A DNA stretch of 35,306 nucleotides from Legionella nautarum (GTDB lineage Bacteria > Pseudomonadota > Gammaproteobacteria > Legionellales > Legionellaceae). The notes under the pieces are model-generated. The model was not told the origin of the DNA and ran no database searches. It saw only the letters and a program-made list of their open reading frames with translations. A program made the position numbers and the translations under genes. Every line of letters starts with the position of its first letter. Position 1 is the stretch's first letter. The DNA is taken from the NCBI RefSeq assembly GCF_001467895.1, contig NZ_LNYO01000017.1:31226-66531 (forward strand). The letters run 5' to 3'. Positions 15,769 to 25,510 of this stretch are shown here, one piece after another.

Positions 15769-16356
15769 TTATTTCTGAGTTTCTTCTATTGAGATAGTTT
15801 TTCCTTTAGAAAAAAATTCATTGAATAGAGTAAATAAGCTGCTAAAACCAATACGGCTTAATTCCATGTTGACCACAAGATGAGTCGCTCCTAAACTCAG
15901 GAAGAAAGACAGTGCCAGCAGAAAAAAGATCTGCTGTCCAGAAGCATAGCTGCCAAACAAAATACAAAAAGATGCAAACACTCCAAAAAAAACCATTGAA
16001 ATGTGGCTGCATTTTTTTCTTATTAATGCACCAGTCTTTAATTTTTTCTCGAGATGAAACTGAAATTGAACAAAAAAACTAATCGGATTTAGCAAGATAA
16101 GCATGGCGACAGTACTTAAGAATAGAGCGGTAACACCAGAATCAATAAACAAGGTGGAAAAAGAGACTGACTCTTTGTCATCACTCATAACATAGCATAG
16201 CGTTAAAAACAGGATTATAGACATCAGCCATACCCCATTAAAAACTCCTTTTAAGAGTCCTCCGTAATAGACACGAGCAGGAATAATCTCTGGGTTTAAC
16301 ATTTTAATAGTTTTCATGTCCTCTGCTATGACTTGCTTTAATTGTTGTGGATCCAC
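15769..16356 (-). CDS. TraS-like inner-membrane protein, candidate entry-exclusion factor
   Basis: A 195-residue protein I do not recognise by sequence. It has four clear hydrophobic segments: GVWLMSIILFLTLCYVM, a segment around GVTALFLSTVAMLILL, ISMVFFGVFASFCILFGSY, and IFFLLALSFFLSLGATHLV. The N-terminus and a middle loop are charged. It lies one base after traG and just before traD, exactly where plasmid F carries traS, the inner-membrane entry-exclusion protein that blocks redundant mating through the recipient's TraG. TraS proteins are poorly conserved, so position and topology are the main support. No TraT-like lipoprotein gene is present next to it. Confidence 0.6.
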   Translation of the reverse strand: MDPQQLKQVIAEDMKTIKMLNPEIIPARVYYGGLLKGVFNGVWLMSIILFLTLCYVMSDDKESVSFSTLFIDSGVTALFLSTVAMLILLNPISFFVQFQFHLEKKLKTGALIRKKCSHISMVFFGVFASFCILFGSYASGQQIFFLLALSFFLSLGATHLVVNMELSRIGFSSLFTLFNEFFSKGKTISIEETQK

Positions 16357-16357
16357 T

Positions 16358-19165
16358 CTACTCTCCTTTTTTATGTAATTTCTTGTTCTCGAAAGGCAGG
16401 TGCATACTCTCTGGCACTACTACATTTTTTTGAGCATTGACCATGCCTTCTTGTAACTTCAAATTCCTTTCATTCATTAGATCATGCTGATCTGACTTAA
16501 TCAATTGCTCCCCTTGCTTAAGGTTTTGAGGCAAAGTAGCGTTTTGCTGATGTACCTCTTGCTGAAATACTCCAAGCTCTTTTCCATCAATGCCAACCTT
16601 CATTGATTGTGCTTGCTGAAGAAACTCTTCACTGTTTTTTTGATAGTGGGCTCCTAATTGATTTTCTTTAGCAATAAAATCGTTTTGTTCTTTTTGATAC
16701 AACGATTCAATCTGCATCTTTTGCTGCGTGTTACCAAATTGGGTAATTAACGCATCTCTTTTGGATGCAATAAACTCCTGGCCTAATGCCTGAAGTTTAT
16801 TAAGCGATTGCAGATCCCCTGGGCGGCTATACAATTCATCACGCTCTGACTCATTAAGCTTAGCAGCTACATAGGCTGGGAATGCTTGATTTAAATCAGT
16901 GGTTATTTGAGAAGAATGAGACTCCACGAAGCTTTTCGCATTCTGGATGCGTGTGGCTTTGGCAAGGGAAGCATCCACATTACGACTGGCTGTTTCTGCT
17001 TCTCGCAGATCAGCACCCAATTGATTAGACAACGAAGCTGCTTGTGAATGACTGTCATCAAAATGATGATTTTGAGAAAACTGCTTCACATAGCTCATTG
17101 CATCATTAAAATCACGCGATTCACGAGCTGAAAGAGCGACATCCATACCAGTATGGTATTTATCACTACTGGAAGAGTTACGATCAAATTTAAGATGCGC
17201 GTCAGCGCCCGCATGGAAACCAGTACCCAATTGTGCAAGCTTGCCAAATATACTGCCCTGGCTTTTAACACCAACTTGCGCACCCCAACCACCGCTTGTC
17301 AAATGAGTTAGTGCGTCTTCCTTACTAATTCCTGTGCGCCGTGCCACATCCTCTGCAATATGGCTAATAGTGGATAAGGCTTTGGAATATTGACCTGTTT
17401 CTGATTCTGATATCCCATCGCCTAGTCGCATGTCATGGCCTGCCAGTTGTGATAATTGCAATGCCCTATGGGCAAAATTAGACAATGAACTTTGATAGTG
17501 TGCCGATTCGTTTCGAGCCACCTGTGTAGATTGCTCATATGCCTGATTTAGTGACGCACTCAAACCCTCTTGAGCGTTAATAGATATAGCACTTCTCGTC
17601 ATTCCAGGACTAACATCAAAGACTCTATCGCCACTACCTGTGATGGTTTTTAATACCCCGCTGCCTAATTGTTCAGTATGCATGCCATGCATGTGTGTCC
17701 AATTGGAATCATGTTTGTTGGCTGAGAAATTATTCGCTGTTGTGTTATAAAAACTAGTTTGACCAAGACCAAAGGAACCACTAGCCGCCTCCCCTGCTAC
17801 CGACATGCTGGAGCCTTGCATATGACTCATCATACTGGTTGCAAGATTACTAAATGCGCCACCCAAATTAGAAACCAAACCATGCGACAGAAAAGGAATA
17901 AGCATCATCAAATAGCCACATGCCCCTGAAATATCTGCGTGCAATTCATCAATCTTATCCAGATTCACCATCGTAAACTGACCATATTCACCAGAAGAAG
18001 ATGCCCCATAAATAGTCATTCCAGCATTAAGTATTGCAAAAAGCACAGGCCAAAATTGCAGTGACATAAAAAACTGCATATAGCCGTAAAGAATACGTAT
18101 CCCACCTGGTAACGTGGTTAAAGCAATAATCAAAGGAAACACACCAAACAATAAAAGAGTCAGGCAGGTATGAGTAATCGGTAAAATCCATAAGGCTTTT
18201 TGCCCTAATACTTCCCAGCTCCAACGGTGTTGTACCTGAGACTTGGTAAATTGTTGATTCACAATTCCTGCCGTAGCATCCGTAAACGCCTGATAATGAG
18301 CCACGCCATCTCCCATGGCATTAATCATCATGCTTTGCAAAAAGATATTACTGGATGAGTCCGTTAATCCCTGATAATAATCAAAGGCTGATTTTAGATG
18401 GGTACTGAACAGTGCTTCATAAGTGGTATTCTTAGGCTTTCCAAACAAATTCACTCCAAAAAACGTATAGGCCTTTTTAATCTCAACATCTAATTTTTTT
18501 CGAAGACTGTATTGTCCATCAGGTTTTGAAGCCTCCTGGCAAGTCACTAATTTGCCACTCACCGAAATCATGCGAAGTGGTGAGGCACGCGTTGTGATGA
18601 GATTCCAGATGTCCGTGGAATGGGCTAAATCACCTACACTATACTTTCTATTTAATCGAATGTCCCCTACGACGCAAACGCGGAAATACTCATTCATTTC
18701 TTCCTTAAGCACCGGATCTTTAATTCGAAATGACGTTGACGCAGAAACCAGACGCGAACCAAAAAGAGCTCCTGTCTTGGTGTATTGCAAATCATCGGGC
18801 ATGGTAAGTAATGCATCGTAGGATTGAGCCAAACCATAGCCAATGGTTGTGACTAAACTGGCGCTTAACGCAAATATAACAGGTACATTATCTACAAGTT
18901 TCGGCGTTTGCGAAGAAATGTCATCAATCAGCACGGAGGTTTTAGGTAATAGCACCAAATTCACAAACAGCACATAACCTAAAAACCATCGAGCAAAAGC
19001 CATCGGATCGCGAGTTTTGAGAAAACCGATGGTGGCCATGACGATTCCAATTAATGCTGTAATTCGTAAAAGCCCAAGAAAACTATCCTGTTTCATAAAA
19101 GCACTAATGGCATTCAGCACGTGTTGGAATAATTCACCACCAGCTAAAACATGAATCGTTATCAT
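16358..19165 (-). CDS. traG: TraG, mating-pair stabilisation and pilus assembly protein
   Basis: Inner-membrane protein of F-type systems needed for pilus assembly (N-terminal part) and mating-pair stabilisation (C-terminal part). It is also the partner of the exclusion protein TraS. At 935 residues it is almost the same length as F TraG (about 938). The N-terminal half has several membrane segments (LLRITALIGIVMATIGFL, then FLGYVLFVNLVLL, then TCLTLLLFGVFPLIIAL and a run near 385-440). From about residue 450 the protein is hydrophilic and rich in Ser, Gln and His, with long helical stretches and the ending HKKGE. A GGAGAG ribosome site precedes the ATG. It follows traH after 12 bases. Confidence 0.95.
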   Translation of the reverse strand: MITIHVLAGGELFQHVLNAISAFMKQDSFLGLLRITALIGIVMATIGFLKTRDPMAFARWFLGYVLFVNLVLLPKTSVLIDDISSQTPKLVDNVPVIFALSASLVTTIGYGLAQSYDALLTMPDDLQYTKTGALFGSRLVSASTSFRIKDPVLKEEMNEYFRVCVVGDIRLNRKYSVGDLAHSTDIWNLITTRASPLRMISVSGKLVTCQEASKPDGQYSLRKKLDVEIKKAYTFFGVNLFGKPKNTTYEALFSTHLKSAFDYYQGLTDSSSNIFLQSMMINAMGDGVAHYQAFTDATAGIVNQQFTKSQVQHRWSWEVLGQKALWILPITHTCLTLLLFGVFPLIIALTTLPGGIRILYGYMQFFMSLQFWPVLFAILNAGMTIYGASSSGEYGQFTMVNLDKIDELHADISGACGYLMMLIPFLSHGLVSNLGGAFSNLATSMMSHMQGSSMSVAGEAASGSFGLGQTSFYNTTANNFSANKHDSNWTHMHGMHTEQLGSGVLKTITGSGDRVFDVSPGMTRSAISINAQEGLSASLNQAYEQSTQVARNESAHYQSSLSNFAHRALQLSQLAGHDMRLGDGISESETGQYSKALSTISHIAEDVARRTGISKEDALTHLTSGGWGAQVGVKSQGSIFGKLAQLGTGFHAGADAHLKFDRNSSSSDKYHTGMDVALSARESRDFNDAMSYVKQFSQNHHFDDSHSQAASLSNQLGADLREAETASRNVDASLAKATRIQNAKSFVESHSSQITTDLNQAFPAYVAAKLNESERDELYSRPGDLQSLNKLQALGQEFIASKRDALITQFGNTQQKMQIESLYQKEQNDFIAKENQLGAHYQKNSEEFLQQAQSMKVGIDGKELGVFQQEVHQQNATLPQNLKQGEQLIKSDQHDLMNERNLKLQEGMVNAQKNVVVPESMHLPFENKKLHKKGE

Positions 19166-19177
19166 CAGTTACTCTCC

Positions 19178-20542
19178 TTAACCCGCTGTGCTGTTCATTT
19201 GAGAGGCCACCTGCTTTTCAATTTGTGCCATACGCTCAATCAGGTTGAGCTTTTCTTGCAGTTTTCGACCTACCTTGGGATCAATAGAAGCTACGCGCGT
19301 GGTTGCCTCATTAATTCGTTTTTGAATTTCTTTGACCAAATCGGTATTTAATTCAGAACCTGCTGTTGCTACACTGACTTCAGTCAGTAATTCGGTTAAA
19401 TAATTGGTTAACAAGTCCTGAGCTATCAACATCGAATACTCTTCAATATCTACCGCGCTACTGCCGTAGTGCATACTGTTTAATACCGACAAAAACTTCA
19501 TGACAGGCAAAGATGTCATACTTAAAAAATTAAGCTCTCGATTGCCTGGCTTTTCGTCATTAATTAATTTGGTATTAATGGTGCGAATGATCTCCCGTAC
19601 TTTGTAGGTCAGCGTAGACGCTTCTGGGATGGTAATATCCTGCAAACTAACCTGCATGCATTGGCTATTGCTGCCCGCATCCTTACAACGCCATATTTTT
19701 GCAGTTTTAGCACCAACTCCGGTGCCAATCAGCGCATTCACTAAATCAGCATTTCCCGCAAGCGAGGGTACGTTGGTCACTTTACCTTCTTTATCAATAA
19801 TCAGTGTCCCCGTTAAACTCATCACCATTTCAGCCAACTCCCTGTCACTATTTAAAAATGATTTGGCTTGTAATAGTGACCATACAAGATTTTTATTTAA
19901 AACTACCTGCTTTTTACGCTCAGGGTCTTGAGATGCTTTGTTCATCACATTATCAAAGCCATTACCAGAACAGGCCATCCGCGCCTTCACATAATCACTG
20001 AACAATCCCTCTTTCCCCATGGCTGCCTGGTCTTTACAAATTTTTTGCTGGCTTTCTGCGGTTTTAGGCCAAATGCCACCAACCATATTTTGCGAGAGCT
20101 GACAAGAATTAATGCTGGCCTGATTGGCCATCTGCTCCAATTGCTGTAAATAATCCCTAACCTGTTTAAGTTCAGGCACCGTAGAAGCCAGCATCACATC
20201 CACTGCATAGGCACCAGCATTGGTCATAACCGATTTACCCAAATCAACAAGCTTTTGCTCACTTAAAAAACTCATGCTACCCGTAAATAAATCAATCCCC
20301 CCGCAGCCGGCACGGTAACTGGGCAAATCCAATTGTACCAGCTGGTACTGGCGAACCTGATTGCGAGCATAAAGTGAACCGCCGCCAAAAAATCCTGCTG
20401 CTTGAGATTCAAAGGCAGCAGGTGAAGTCGCATTTGAGGCATAACCCATTCCATTAAAAAAACCATCCAAATCTTGACTAACGTTCGCTTGAACAGTGGA
20501 GAAACAACCAATCAGACTAAGAGTGAGAACTAATTTTTTCAT
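19178..20542 (-). CDS. traH: TraH, conjugative pilus assembly protein
   Basis: Periplasmic F-type pilus assembly protein, thought to form an outer-membrane-associated complex with TraF, TraU, TraW, TrbB and TrbI. Residues 1-19 are a signal peptide (KKLVLTLSLIGCFSTVQA). Then come the hallmark features of TraH: a glycine- and alanine-rich stretch (AAGFFGGGSLYARNQV) and SYRAGCGGIDLFTGSMSFL. The C-terminus is a helical coiled-coil-like region (RKLQEKLNLIERMAQIEKQV). Its 454 residues match F TraH (about 458). The start overlaps the trbB stop by 4 bases. Conserved cysteines suggest dependence on TrbB. Confidence 0.95.
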   Translation of the reverse strand: MKKLVLTLSLIGCFSTVQANVSQDLDGFFNGMGYASNATSPAAFESQAAGFFGGGSLYARNQVRQYQLVQLDLPSYRAGCGGIDLFTGSMSFLSEQKLVDLGKSVMTNAGAYAVDVMLASTVPELKQVRDYLQQLEQMANQASINSCQLSQNMVGGIWPKTAESQQKICKDQAAMGKEGLFSDYVKARMACSGNGFDNVMNKASQDPERKKQVVLNKNLVWSLLQAKSFLNSDRELAEMVMSLTGTLIIDKEGKVTNVPSLAGNADLVNALIGTGVGAKTAKIWRCKDAGSNSQCMQVSLQDITIPEASTLTYKVREIIRTINTKLINDEKPGNRELNFLSMTSLPVMKFLSVLNSMHYGSSAVDIEEYSMLIAQDLLTNYLTELLTEVSVATAGSELNTDLVKEIQKRINEATTRVASIDPKVGRKLQEKLNLIERMAQIEKQVASQMNSTAG

Positions 20543-21048
20543 TCTATTTTCCCTTCGCTCTCATACATTTTGATTTTCGGAATCAGCACTTCCATGCGGC
20601 CATTTAGCTCAGCTTCCGTCATTGAACCAAACCCAACGGGATACAACGCTTTTGTGTTCGGGTTAACCACAAAAAGTGCTGGGTAATTAATGGCATTGCC
20701 TCCAAATGCGGCATTAATCCATTCCGTAGTTGCTGGTAAGAATTTGGGAAATTCCAGTAACGGTTGATTATCCAACGACAGAGGCATCAGCTCTGCTTTG
20801 TTGCGAGTAATCCAATGTTTCAAAATCGGCGCAAACTGCTTGCAGTGGGGGCATTGGCTGCCATAAAACAAAATCAACCCATGAGTACTAAAAAACCCCT
20901 TCCCTTTTGTATTGAGTGGCGCCTCGCGTTGATGCGTTACTACGCCTTCTTGTTCCGCTATCAGGTTAGTTAACCATTGTGACCCTTCGGCCTTAGCACC
21001 CAAGCCAATAAAAGCTAACATCACACTCAACAATACACGGGCAAACAT
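20539..21048 (-). CDS. trbB: TrbB-like periplasmic thiol-disulfide isomerase
   Basis: Thioredoxin-fold protein that helps form correct disulfides in the periplasmic Tra proteins. A signal peptide (FARVLLSVMLAFIGLGAKA) leads to a thioredoxin domain with active site FYGSQCPHCKQF at about residues 62-73. The cis-proline loop is NYPALFVVNP. The length of 169 residues is slightly less than F TrbB (about 180). ATG at 21048 overlaps the traF stop as TAATG. It lies between traF and traH as in F. Its likely clients are the cysteine-rich TraN and the cysteine-bearing TraH and TraU. Confidence 0.92.
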   Translation of the reverse strand: MFARVLLSVMLAFIGLGAKAEGSQWLTNLIAEQEGVVTHQREAPLNTKGKGFFSTHGLILFYGSQCPHCKQFAPILKHWITRNKAELMPLSLDNQPLLEFPKFLPATTEWINAAFGGNAINYPALFVVNPNTKALYPVGFGSMTEAELNGRMEVLIPKIKMYESEGKIE

Positions 21049-21791
21049 TATTCATCTCCTTTAAATTGGCTGTATACTTGTTTTATACGTTCCATCAAGA
21101 CATCCTGTGTAGTTAAGCCATATGCCACTGGTGAAACACGTTGGCTCACTGGGTTCACCAAAAGCAGTGCTGGAAAATAACGAACACCCAATCGATTCGC
21201 TTGCCCTTGATCCATTCGAGAATTCAGTAGTTCTGGAGAGGTTGCGCCATCGACACTAACGGGCATCAGATGAATGCGAAATCGCTTGCAAAAATCAACA
21301 ACAATGGGAATTTGCTTTAAGTCATAAGGGCTTTTTCCTCGATAGAAAAACAACAATCCATGAGATTTGGATAAACGGTTTATGACCTCTACTGTTTGGG
21401 ATTCGCGCACTTCATCGGTGATTTTGGCACCCAGATTAGAAGTTGGATGAGTCACCGCATAATCATATTCGGGATGCGCCAACATCGTTTGCTGAAACAA
21501 CGACTTAAACCGTGAGGATTCTTTAAGCCAGTAATCCTGGAGACTTAAAAATACGCGCATGTCCTCTACTTTTTTGGTATACCGTGCTTTATGAAGCGCT
21601 TCCATGGTGTAGAAACGCAAAACGGCATCGCGCTCAGTATAACTTAGGTTATTAAAGTCAATACCGGCGGGCTTTTTCTTCTCCACGCTTTTGTTTTCTT
21701 TTTCTTTTGTGTACCAAAGAAATCCCACGGGCTTATCGGCAAATACCACCCCATTAAGAAGCAAAAGTACCATCAGAATAGCTCTAGTCAT
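21048..21791 (-). CDS. traF: TraF, conjugative pilus assembly protein
   Basis: Periplasmic F-type pilus assembly protein with a thioredoxin-like fold. A signal peptide (TRAILMVLLLLNGVVFA) is followed by an N-terminal helical region and then the thioredoxin-like part from about residue 135. The position of the CXXC active site reads FFYRGKSPYDLKQI, so both catalytic cysteines are absent, as in F TraF, which is not a redox enzyme. The loop RYFPALLLVNP matches the cis-proline loop. At 247 residues it equals the length of F TraF. It overlaps traN by 8 bases. Confidence 0.94.
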   Translation of the reverse strand: MTRAILMVLLLLNGVVFADKPVGFLWYTKEKENKSVEKKKPAGIDFNNLSYTERDAVLRFYTMEALHKARYTKKVEDMRVFLSLQDYWLKESSRFKSLFQQTMLAHPEYDYAVTHPTSNLGAKITDEVRESQTVEVINRLSKSHGLLFFYRGKSPYDLKQIPIVVDFCKRFRIHLMPVSVDGATSPELLNSRMDQGQANRLGVRYFPALLLVNPVSQRVSPVAYGLTTQDVLMERIKQVYSQFKGDE

Positions 21792-23475
21792 GAGCGCGCC
21801 CCTGTTGCTTTAAGCGTTCAATATGGGATTGATTGGAATTGTTAATAGAACCATTATTTGGCAAAGCCATGCGCGCAATCAGTTCTTGCTGGATAGGGGA
21901 TAAATCCAATGCGGCAAAATTGATGCGTTCCAGCTCTTCGGGTGTCAATCCTCGGCAGTTAGGATATTCCGCCGTTCCATATGGAATACCTAATTGCCCG
22001 CCACGCCCCTGAATTTGAACAATGGATGCCAGTTTGGTTGGGAATATGCAATAGGTGTAATGGCGAGCGCCCAATTTATGGTTTTTATAAGAGCCTAAAT
22101 ACACCACACGGTTTTCCTGTTTAGCGTGTTGAAGCACTTGCAAGTCTTGCGGGCAATGCTTTACCCAATCACCCCAACCTGAGTCAGTGCAACAATCACG
22201 AAAACCTAAAGGATATTTTTTACACTCGCGGGCAGTGCCAGTAAAAATAGATGGTGTTCCACTCCTGACCTGATTGGCAGACACATCTCCTGCCACACCT
22301 GCGAGCGCACCTAGCCGCGATAAACCTTCCGCCATATCATCACTGGCCTCACTCTTTGAGCTATCGCATTGACCCTCGCTGCATCCGATCTTCCCAGGGC
22401 AAACTGTTTTTTCCGGCATACAAAATTGTTGCATGCAGGAAAACGTTTGCGAATAACGTTCACAACGATTGGCTTTGGCCTGAACACAGGTAGAGCCTGT
22501 TTGGGAGCAGCCTTGATTGATTAAGGGAGTACATGCACTCTCGTCAACAGCGGCACACTGATAATCATATCCCCTGCCCCAGCAGGATCTTTTAATAGAA
22601 ATGCCACCAATCACTTTCGTCTGATTAGGTTCCAAACAAGATTGGCTCGAATCCATGATGCAAATACTCTTTACATGTTCTGTTTTAATACGTTCGCAAT
22701 CACGAGTACTCCATTGGTCTTCGCTCACATATTCAGTGACATTCACAAGGAGAGGTGCTGAATATCTTCCCCTTCCTGAAAACTGTACTGTAACAGACGG
22801 ATCGGTGCAGGTTGGCTGCTTGGTGACTAACATTGATTGGTTATAGCGAGAAACACTCACTGCAAGATGTTCGCAATTAGGCAGAATTACGGCAGTATTG
22901 GCTGTCGTACATCGCCAGTCTCTTGGAGGACAGGCTTGCAAATCAAAGGTGGCAGTTGATTGAAATCGACTGGGTGTGACTACTCTGGTAAAACTTTGTG
23001 TGATGGGTTTAACCAATACATTTAATGTGTCTTTGCAGGAGCTTGTGGTGTAGTGTACGGATTCATCACATGTTTTAACGACCGATTGATTTTTACATTC
23101 GCCTGATTGCTTATAACATGCACCATCTAAAACGCTATCTGGATTCTCAAGAAGTTTTTCTGCGTATTGCATTTCAACACTATTAGGATTCGATTTAGCT
23201 TTGGCACGACAGCCTGCCTGGCTGTAAACTTCATTAGCCGCCCCATTATTTTTTAACGCATTCAATCCTGCCGCACCCAGTGCATTGCTCCCTTCTTGTG
23301 GTTGCAGCGCTGACTCTTGAGGATTTGCTGTATATCCTTTTAAGGCCGTTGCTGGATTAAATCCCTTTAATGCTCTTAAGGCTTCATCACGCGCTTGAAG
23401 TGCGTCATCCTGATTTTGTGCAGAAACAAAAGCAGTAAATAGAAAGCCAAATAAAATGAAACCCAATTTACTCAT
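21784..23475 (-). CDS. traN: TraN, outer-membrane mating-pair stabilisation protein
   Basis: Cysteine-rich outer-membrane protein that stabilises mating pairs by contacting a receptor on the recipient, such as OmpA or LPS in F relatives. Residues 1-19 are a signal peptide (KLGFILFGFLFTAFVSA). The protein holds about 29 cysteines, most in the middle and C-terminal parts. Typical TraN segments are CPGKIGCSEGQCDSS and a late CCTDSGWGDWVKHCP. It is 563 residues, compared with about 602 in F. Variation in TraN usually lies in the exposed tip that sets recipient range. Start and trbC stop overlap by 4 bases. It needs disulfide formation, which TrbB would support. Confidence 0.94.
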   Translation of the reverse strand: MSKLGFILFGFLFTAFVSAQNQDDALQARDEALRALKGFNPATALKGYTANPQESALQPQEGSNALGAAGLNALKNNGAANEVYSQAGCRAKAKSNPNSVEMQYAEKLLENPDSVLDGACYKQSGECKNQSVVKTCDESVHYTTSSCKDTLNVLVKPITQSFTRVVTPSRFQSTATFDLQACPPRDWRCTTANTAVILPNCEHLAVSVSRYNQSMLVTKQPTCTDPSVTVQFSGRGRYSAPLLVNVTEYVSEDQWSTRDCERIKTEHVKSICIMDSSQSCLEPNQTKVIGGISIKRSCWGRGYDYQCAAVDESACTPLINQGCSQTGSTCVQAKANRCERYSQTFSCMQQFCMPEKTVCPGKIGCSEGQCDSSKSEASDDMAEGLSRLGALAGVAGDVSANQVRSGTPSIFTGTARECKKYPLGFRDCCTDSGWGDWVKHCPQDLQVLQHAKQENRVVYLGSYKNHKLGARHYTYCIFPTKLASIVQIQGRGGQLGIPYGTAEYPNCRGLTPEELERINFAALDLSPIQQELIARMALPNNGSINNSNQSHIERLKQQGRAHD

Positions 23476-23888
23476 CTAAGGCTCCTGACATCTTGAGGTG
23501 CAAAATCAACTTCCCCACGGCCTGCCATACGGGTGAATCCTTCTTGAATCGTCAAGTGACCATAAATCACATCAAAGGCTTTACCATCATCCATAACCAA
23601 AGCGGGGACTTGATGGATGCCAAAACGCTCAAACTTCGTTGGATCAATATTTAAACTTAAATCAGGAATACGCTTGCTTAATGCCATCACTTTGAGTGCT
23701 GTCTCACTCATCGAGTCATGGTATAGACCATTTATATACGCTGGAATATTTAGTTGGGCGCTTTCTTTTAATGTCTCTTGCAAAAGCGTATCTGGCATAG
23801 AAAAGCTAACAAACACAGATACTTGTACTGCAAAAGATGAAGTCATTATCAAAAATCCAATCAATAACAAAATTCCTTTTCTTAACAT
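23472..23888 (-). CDS. trbC: TrbC, F-type pilin assembly protein
   Basis: Periplasmic F-type protein needed for pilus assembly. I start it at the ATG at 23888, with GGGAG just upstream, because the signal peptide begins there (LRKGILLLIGFLIMTSSFA); a longer frame to 24026 runs back inside traU. The mature part has the TrbC signature VSVFVSFSMPDTLLQETL and the segment FGIHQVPALVMDDG. The latter is thioredoxin-like around the proline but has no active-site cysteines. The product is 138 residues, clearly shorter than F TrbC (about 212), lacking most of the N-terminal extension. The gap to traU is 13 bases. Confidence 0.92.
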   Translation of the reverse strand: MLRKGILLLIGFLIMTSSFAVQVSVFVSFSMPDTLLQETLKESAQLNIPAYINGLYHDSMSETALKVMALSKRIPDLSLNIDPTKFERFGIHQVPALVMDDGKAFDVIYGHLTIQEGFTRMAGRGEVDFAPQDVRSLR

Positions 23889-23901
23889 AGAATTCTCCCG
23901 A

Positions 23902-24885
23902 CTAAAGGAATGTACAGTGACGTTTTCGCCACACCAAAAACCCATATTGGTCAGGCGTATGTGGCTTGATTTTTCCAGCTTCCCAGGCCAGGGTGCTGTG
24001 GCCCGATGGGTAGCAATGCTTACCATCAGGCACTTGATTCACCATCTCATAGCGATAACGTGATTTAGGAGTTACGGTGTAGTAATGCTCTTTGCAAATT
24101 GCCCCAGATTTTGGGCTTGAGTCAGATACTAAAAACTCACGGTGCATTTTGTAATTCATGCGCTCGGTCAACAGCAGTGCAGTTTGCACGGGTGAAACAG
24201 AAGCAGTAACATGCCCTGTCATTGGATAGTGAGTTCCTTGACTGCCCGCACACCAAAAAAGGCTATCCAGTGGTTTATTGGTCATAGTGGATGAGAGTGC
24301 GTCCGCAGCACACGCACTTGCAGCCACGGGATTACCAAACAATACCGACTCAGGGCTTAACACAAAGCTCATCTCTGAATCCTGCCAGGTCGGATCAAGT
24401 TCGGTCAGATAAGCAATATCAAAGTCACCTTTTTGCAAGCAACCCACGGAGGTAATGAGATTCAACCAGTTAATCAATGGATATTTGTACCAGTGCACAT
24501 GGAAAAATGCACGTTGCTGCCCATTGCCCACCACATGACGACCACCCCTACCCTGCTTTAACCCCAAATTCAATTTAGTACCACCAAGATTTACCAGACA
24601 ATACGGTGTATCCGTCACATCCGTAAGCGCTATCGGTTCCCAAAATCCAATATTCAAACCAATTCTCACGCCAGTACTTGCAGGACAAACACCTATAGGA
24701 CTGGATGCATTTTCCGTATCAGGAAGAGACGAATTCACCACCTTTGCATTGCCAATAGACAATGGAAATAAACAACGCCAGCACACATCCGTCACTGGGT
24801 TCACAAAATGCCCTGTACATTGCTTGGCATTAAGTGGCGCAAAACCAAGAAAAAGGATCATTAAAATCAATATCCTAAAGCACAT
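23902..24885 (-). CDS. traU: TraU, conjugative pilus assembly protein
   Basis: Periplasmic F-type protein required for pilus assembly and DNA transfer. I chose the ATG at 24885, which has AAGGAG seven bases ahead; two in-frame starts lie further upstream (24912, 24891). This gives 327 residues, close to F TraU (about 330). Signal peptide: CFRILILMILFLGFAPLNA. Family features include the CWRCLFPLSIGN segment near the start, FWEPIALTDVTDTPYCL, and MTGHVTASVSPVQTALLLTE. The protein has many cysteines. It overlaps traW by 11 bases and is followed by trbC. Confidence 0.95.
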   Translation of the reverse strand: MCFRILILMILFLGFAPLNAKQCTGHFVNPVTDVCWRCLFPLSIGNAKVVNSSLPDTENASSPIGVCPASTGVRIGLNIGFWEPIALTDVTDTPYCLVNLGGTKLNLGLKQGRGGRHVVGNGQQRAFFHVHWYKYPLINWLNLITSVGCLQKGDFDIAYLTELDPTWQDSEMSFVLSPESVLFGNPVAASACAADALSSTMTNKPLDSLFWCAGSQGTHYPMTGHVTASVSPVQTALLLTERMNYKMHREFLVSDSSPKSGAICKEHYYTVTPKSRYRYEMVNQVPDGKHCYPSGHSTLAWEAGKIKPHTPDQYGFLVWRKRHCTFL

Positions 24886-25510
24886 CACCATTCTCCTTGA
24901 TTGCTTGCTCATGAATGACCAGGTGATTTTGGTGACGTGTCACTTTTGCCGGTACATGGGTAATATGAAGCTTATGAGTGATTTTTCCTGCCTGATCGAA
25001 ATAAATCACCGCATTGAGTTTTTTCTCAGCTGTATTAATTGCACCGCCGGTCAGAATCAATTTAGGGTTCGCGCACTGAGTTTTTTGAAGTACCGCCCAA
25101 TTCAACTGTGCTTCATCATCGGCATTAAAGAATAACCAACACGGTGTGTAAGAAGGCATGTGTTGCAACGCATTTACATGAGTTCCTTTTGAGTACAAAA
25201 TTCGACCACTTTCATTAGTTATATCCTGGCTTAAGGTCATTTCTGGCGCGTAATCATGACGCATTGAACGGTTAGTGCGCGGAAGATCCAATGCTTTCGG
25301 CCTATTTGCGTGCTCGGCTGCTGTTTGAATCCAGCGTTGATTCATTGCTTCAAGCTCACCACTTGCTTTCAAAGCAGCTAATCGTTCTTCAATAAGCGTT
25401 AAAAAGCTCTTTTCCGCAATAGGAAACACTTCACCTACTACACCAAAAGACTTGGCGTGAACCTGCCCCGTTGAAATCGCAAGAAGAATCAAGCAACCAA
25501 AAATGTTCAC
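24875..25510 (-). CDS. traW: TraW, conjugative pilus assembly protein
   Basis: Periplasmic F-type pilus assembly protein that works with TrbC, TraU and TraF. Signal peptide at residues 1-19 (NIFGCLILLAISTGQVHA). The start of the mature protein has the TraW signature FGVVGEVFPIAEKSFLTLIE. Later come YSKGTHVNALQHMP and the C-terminal segment AVIYFDQAGKITHKLHI with HVPAKV, which is strongly conserved in TraW. Its 211 residues match F TraW (about 210). The start overlaps the trbI stop by 4 bases. Confidence 0.95.
   Translation of the reverse strand: MNIFGCLILLAISTGQVHAKSFGVVGEVFPIAEKSFLTLIEERLAALKASGELEAMNQRWIQTAAEHANRPKALDLPRTNRSMRHDYAPEMTLSQDITNESGRILYSKGTHVNALQHMPSYTPCWLFFNADDEAQLNWAVLQKTQCANPKLILTGGAINTAEKKLNAVIYFDQAGKITHKLHITHVPAKVTRHQNHLVIHEQAIKENGDVL

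Noticed and set aside
23889-24026. Longer TrbC with 46 extra N-terminal residues
   Set aside because: The extension lies inside traU, would hide the signal peptide, and the ATG at 23888 has its own GGGAG site.
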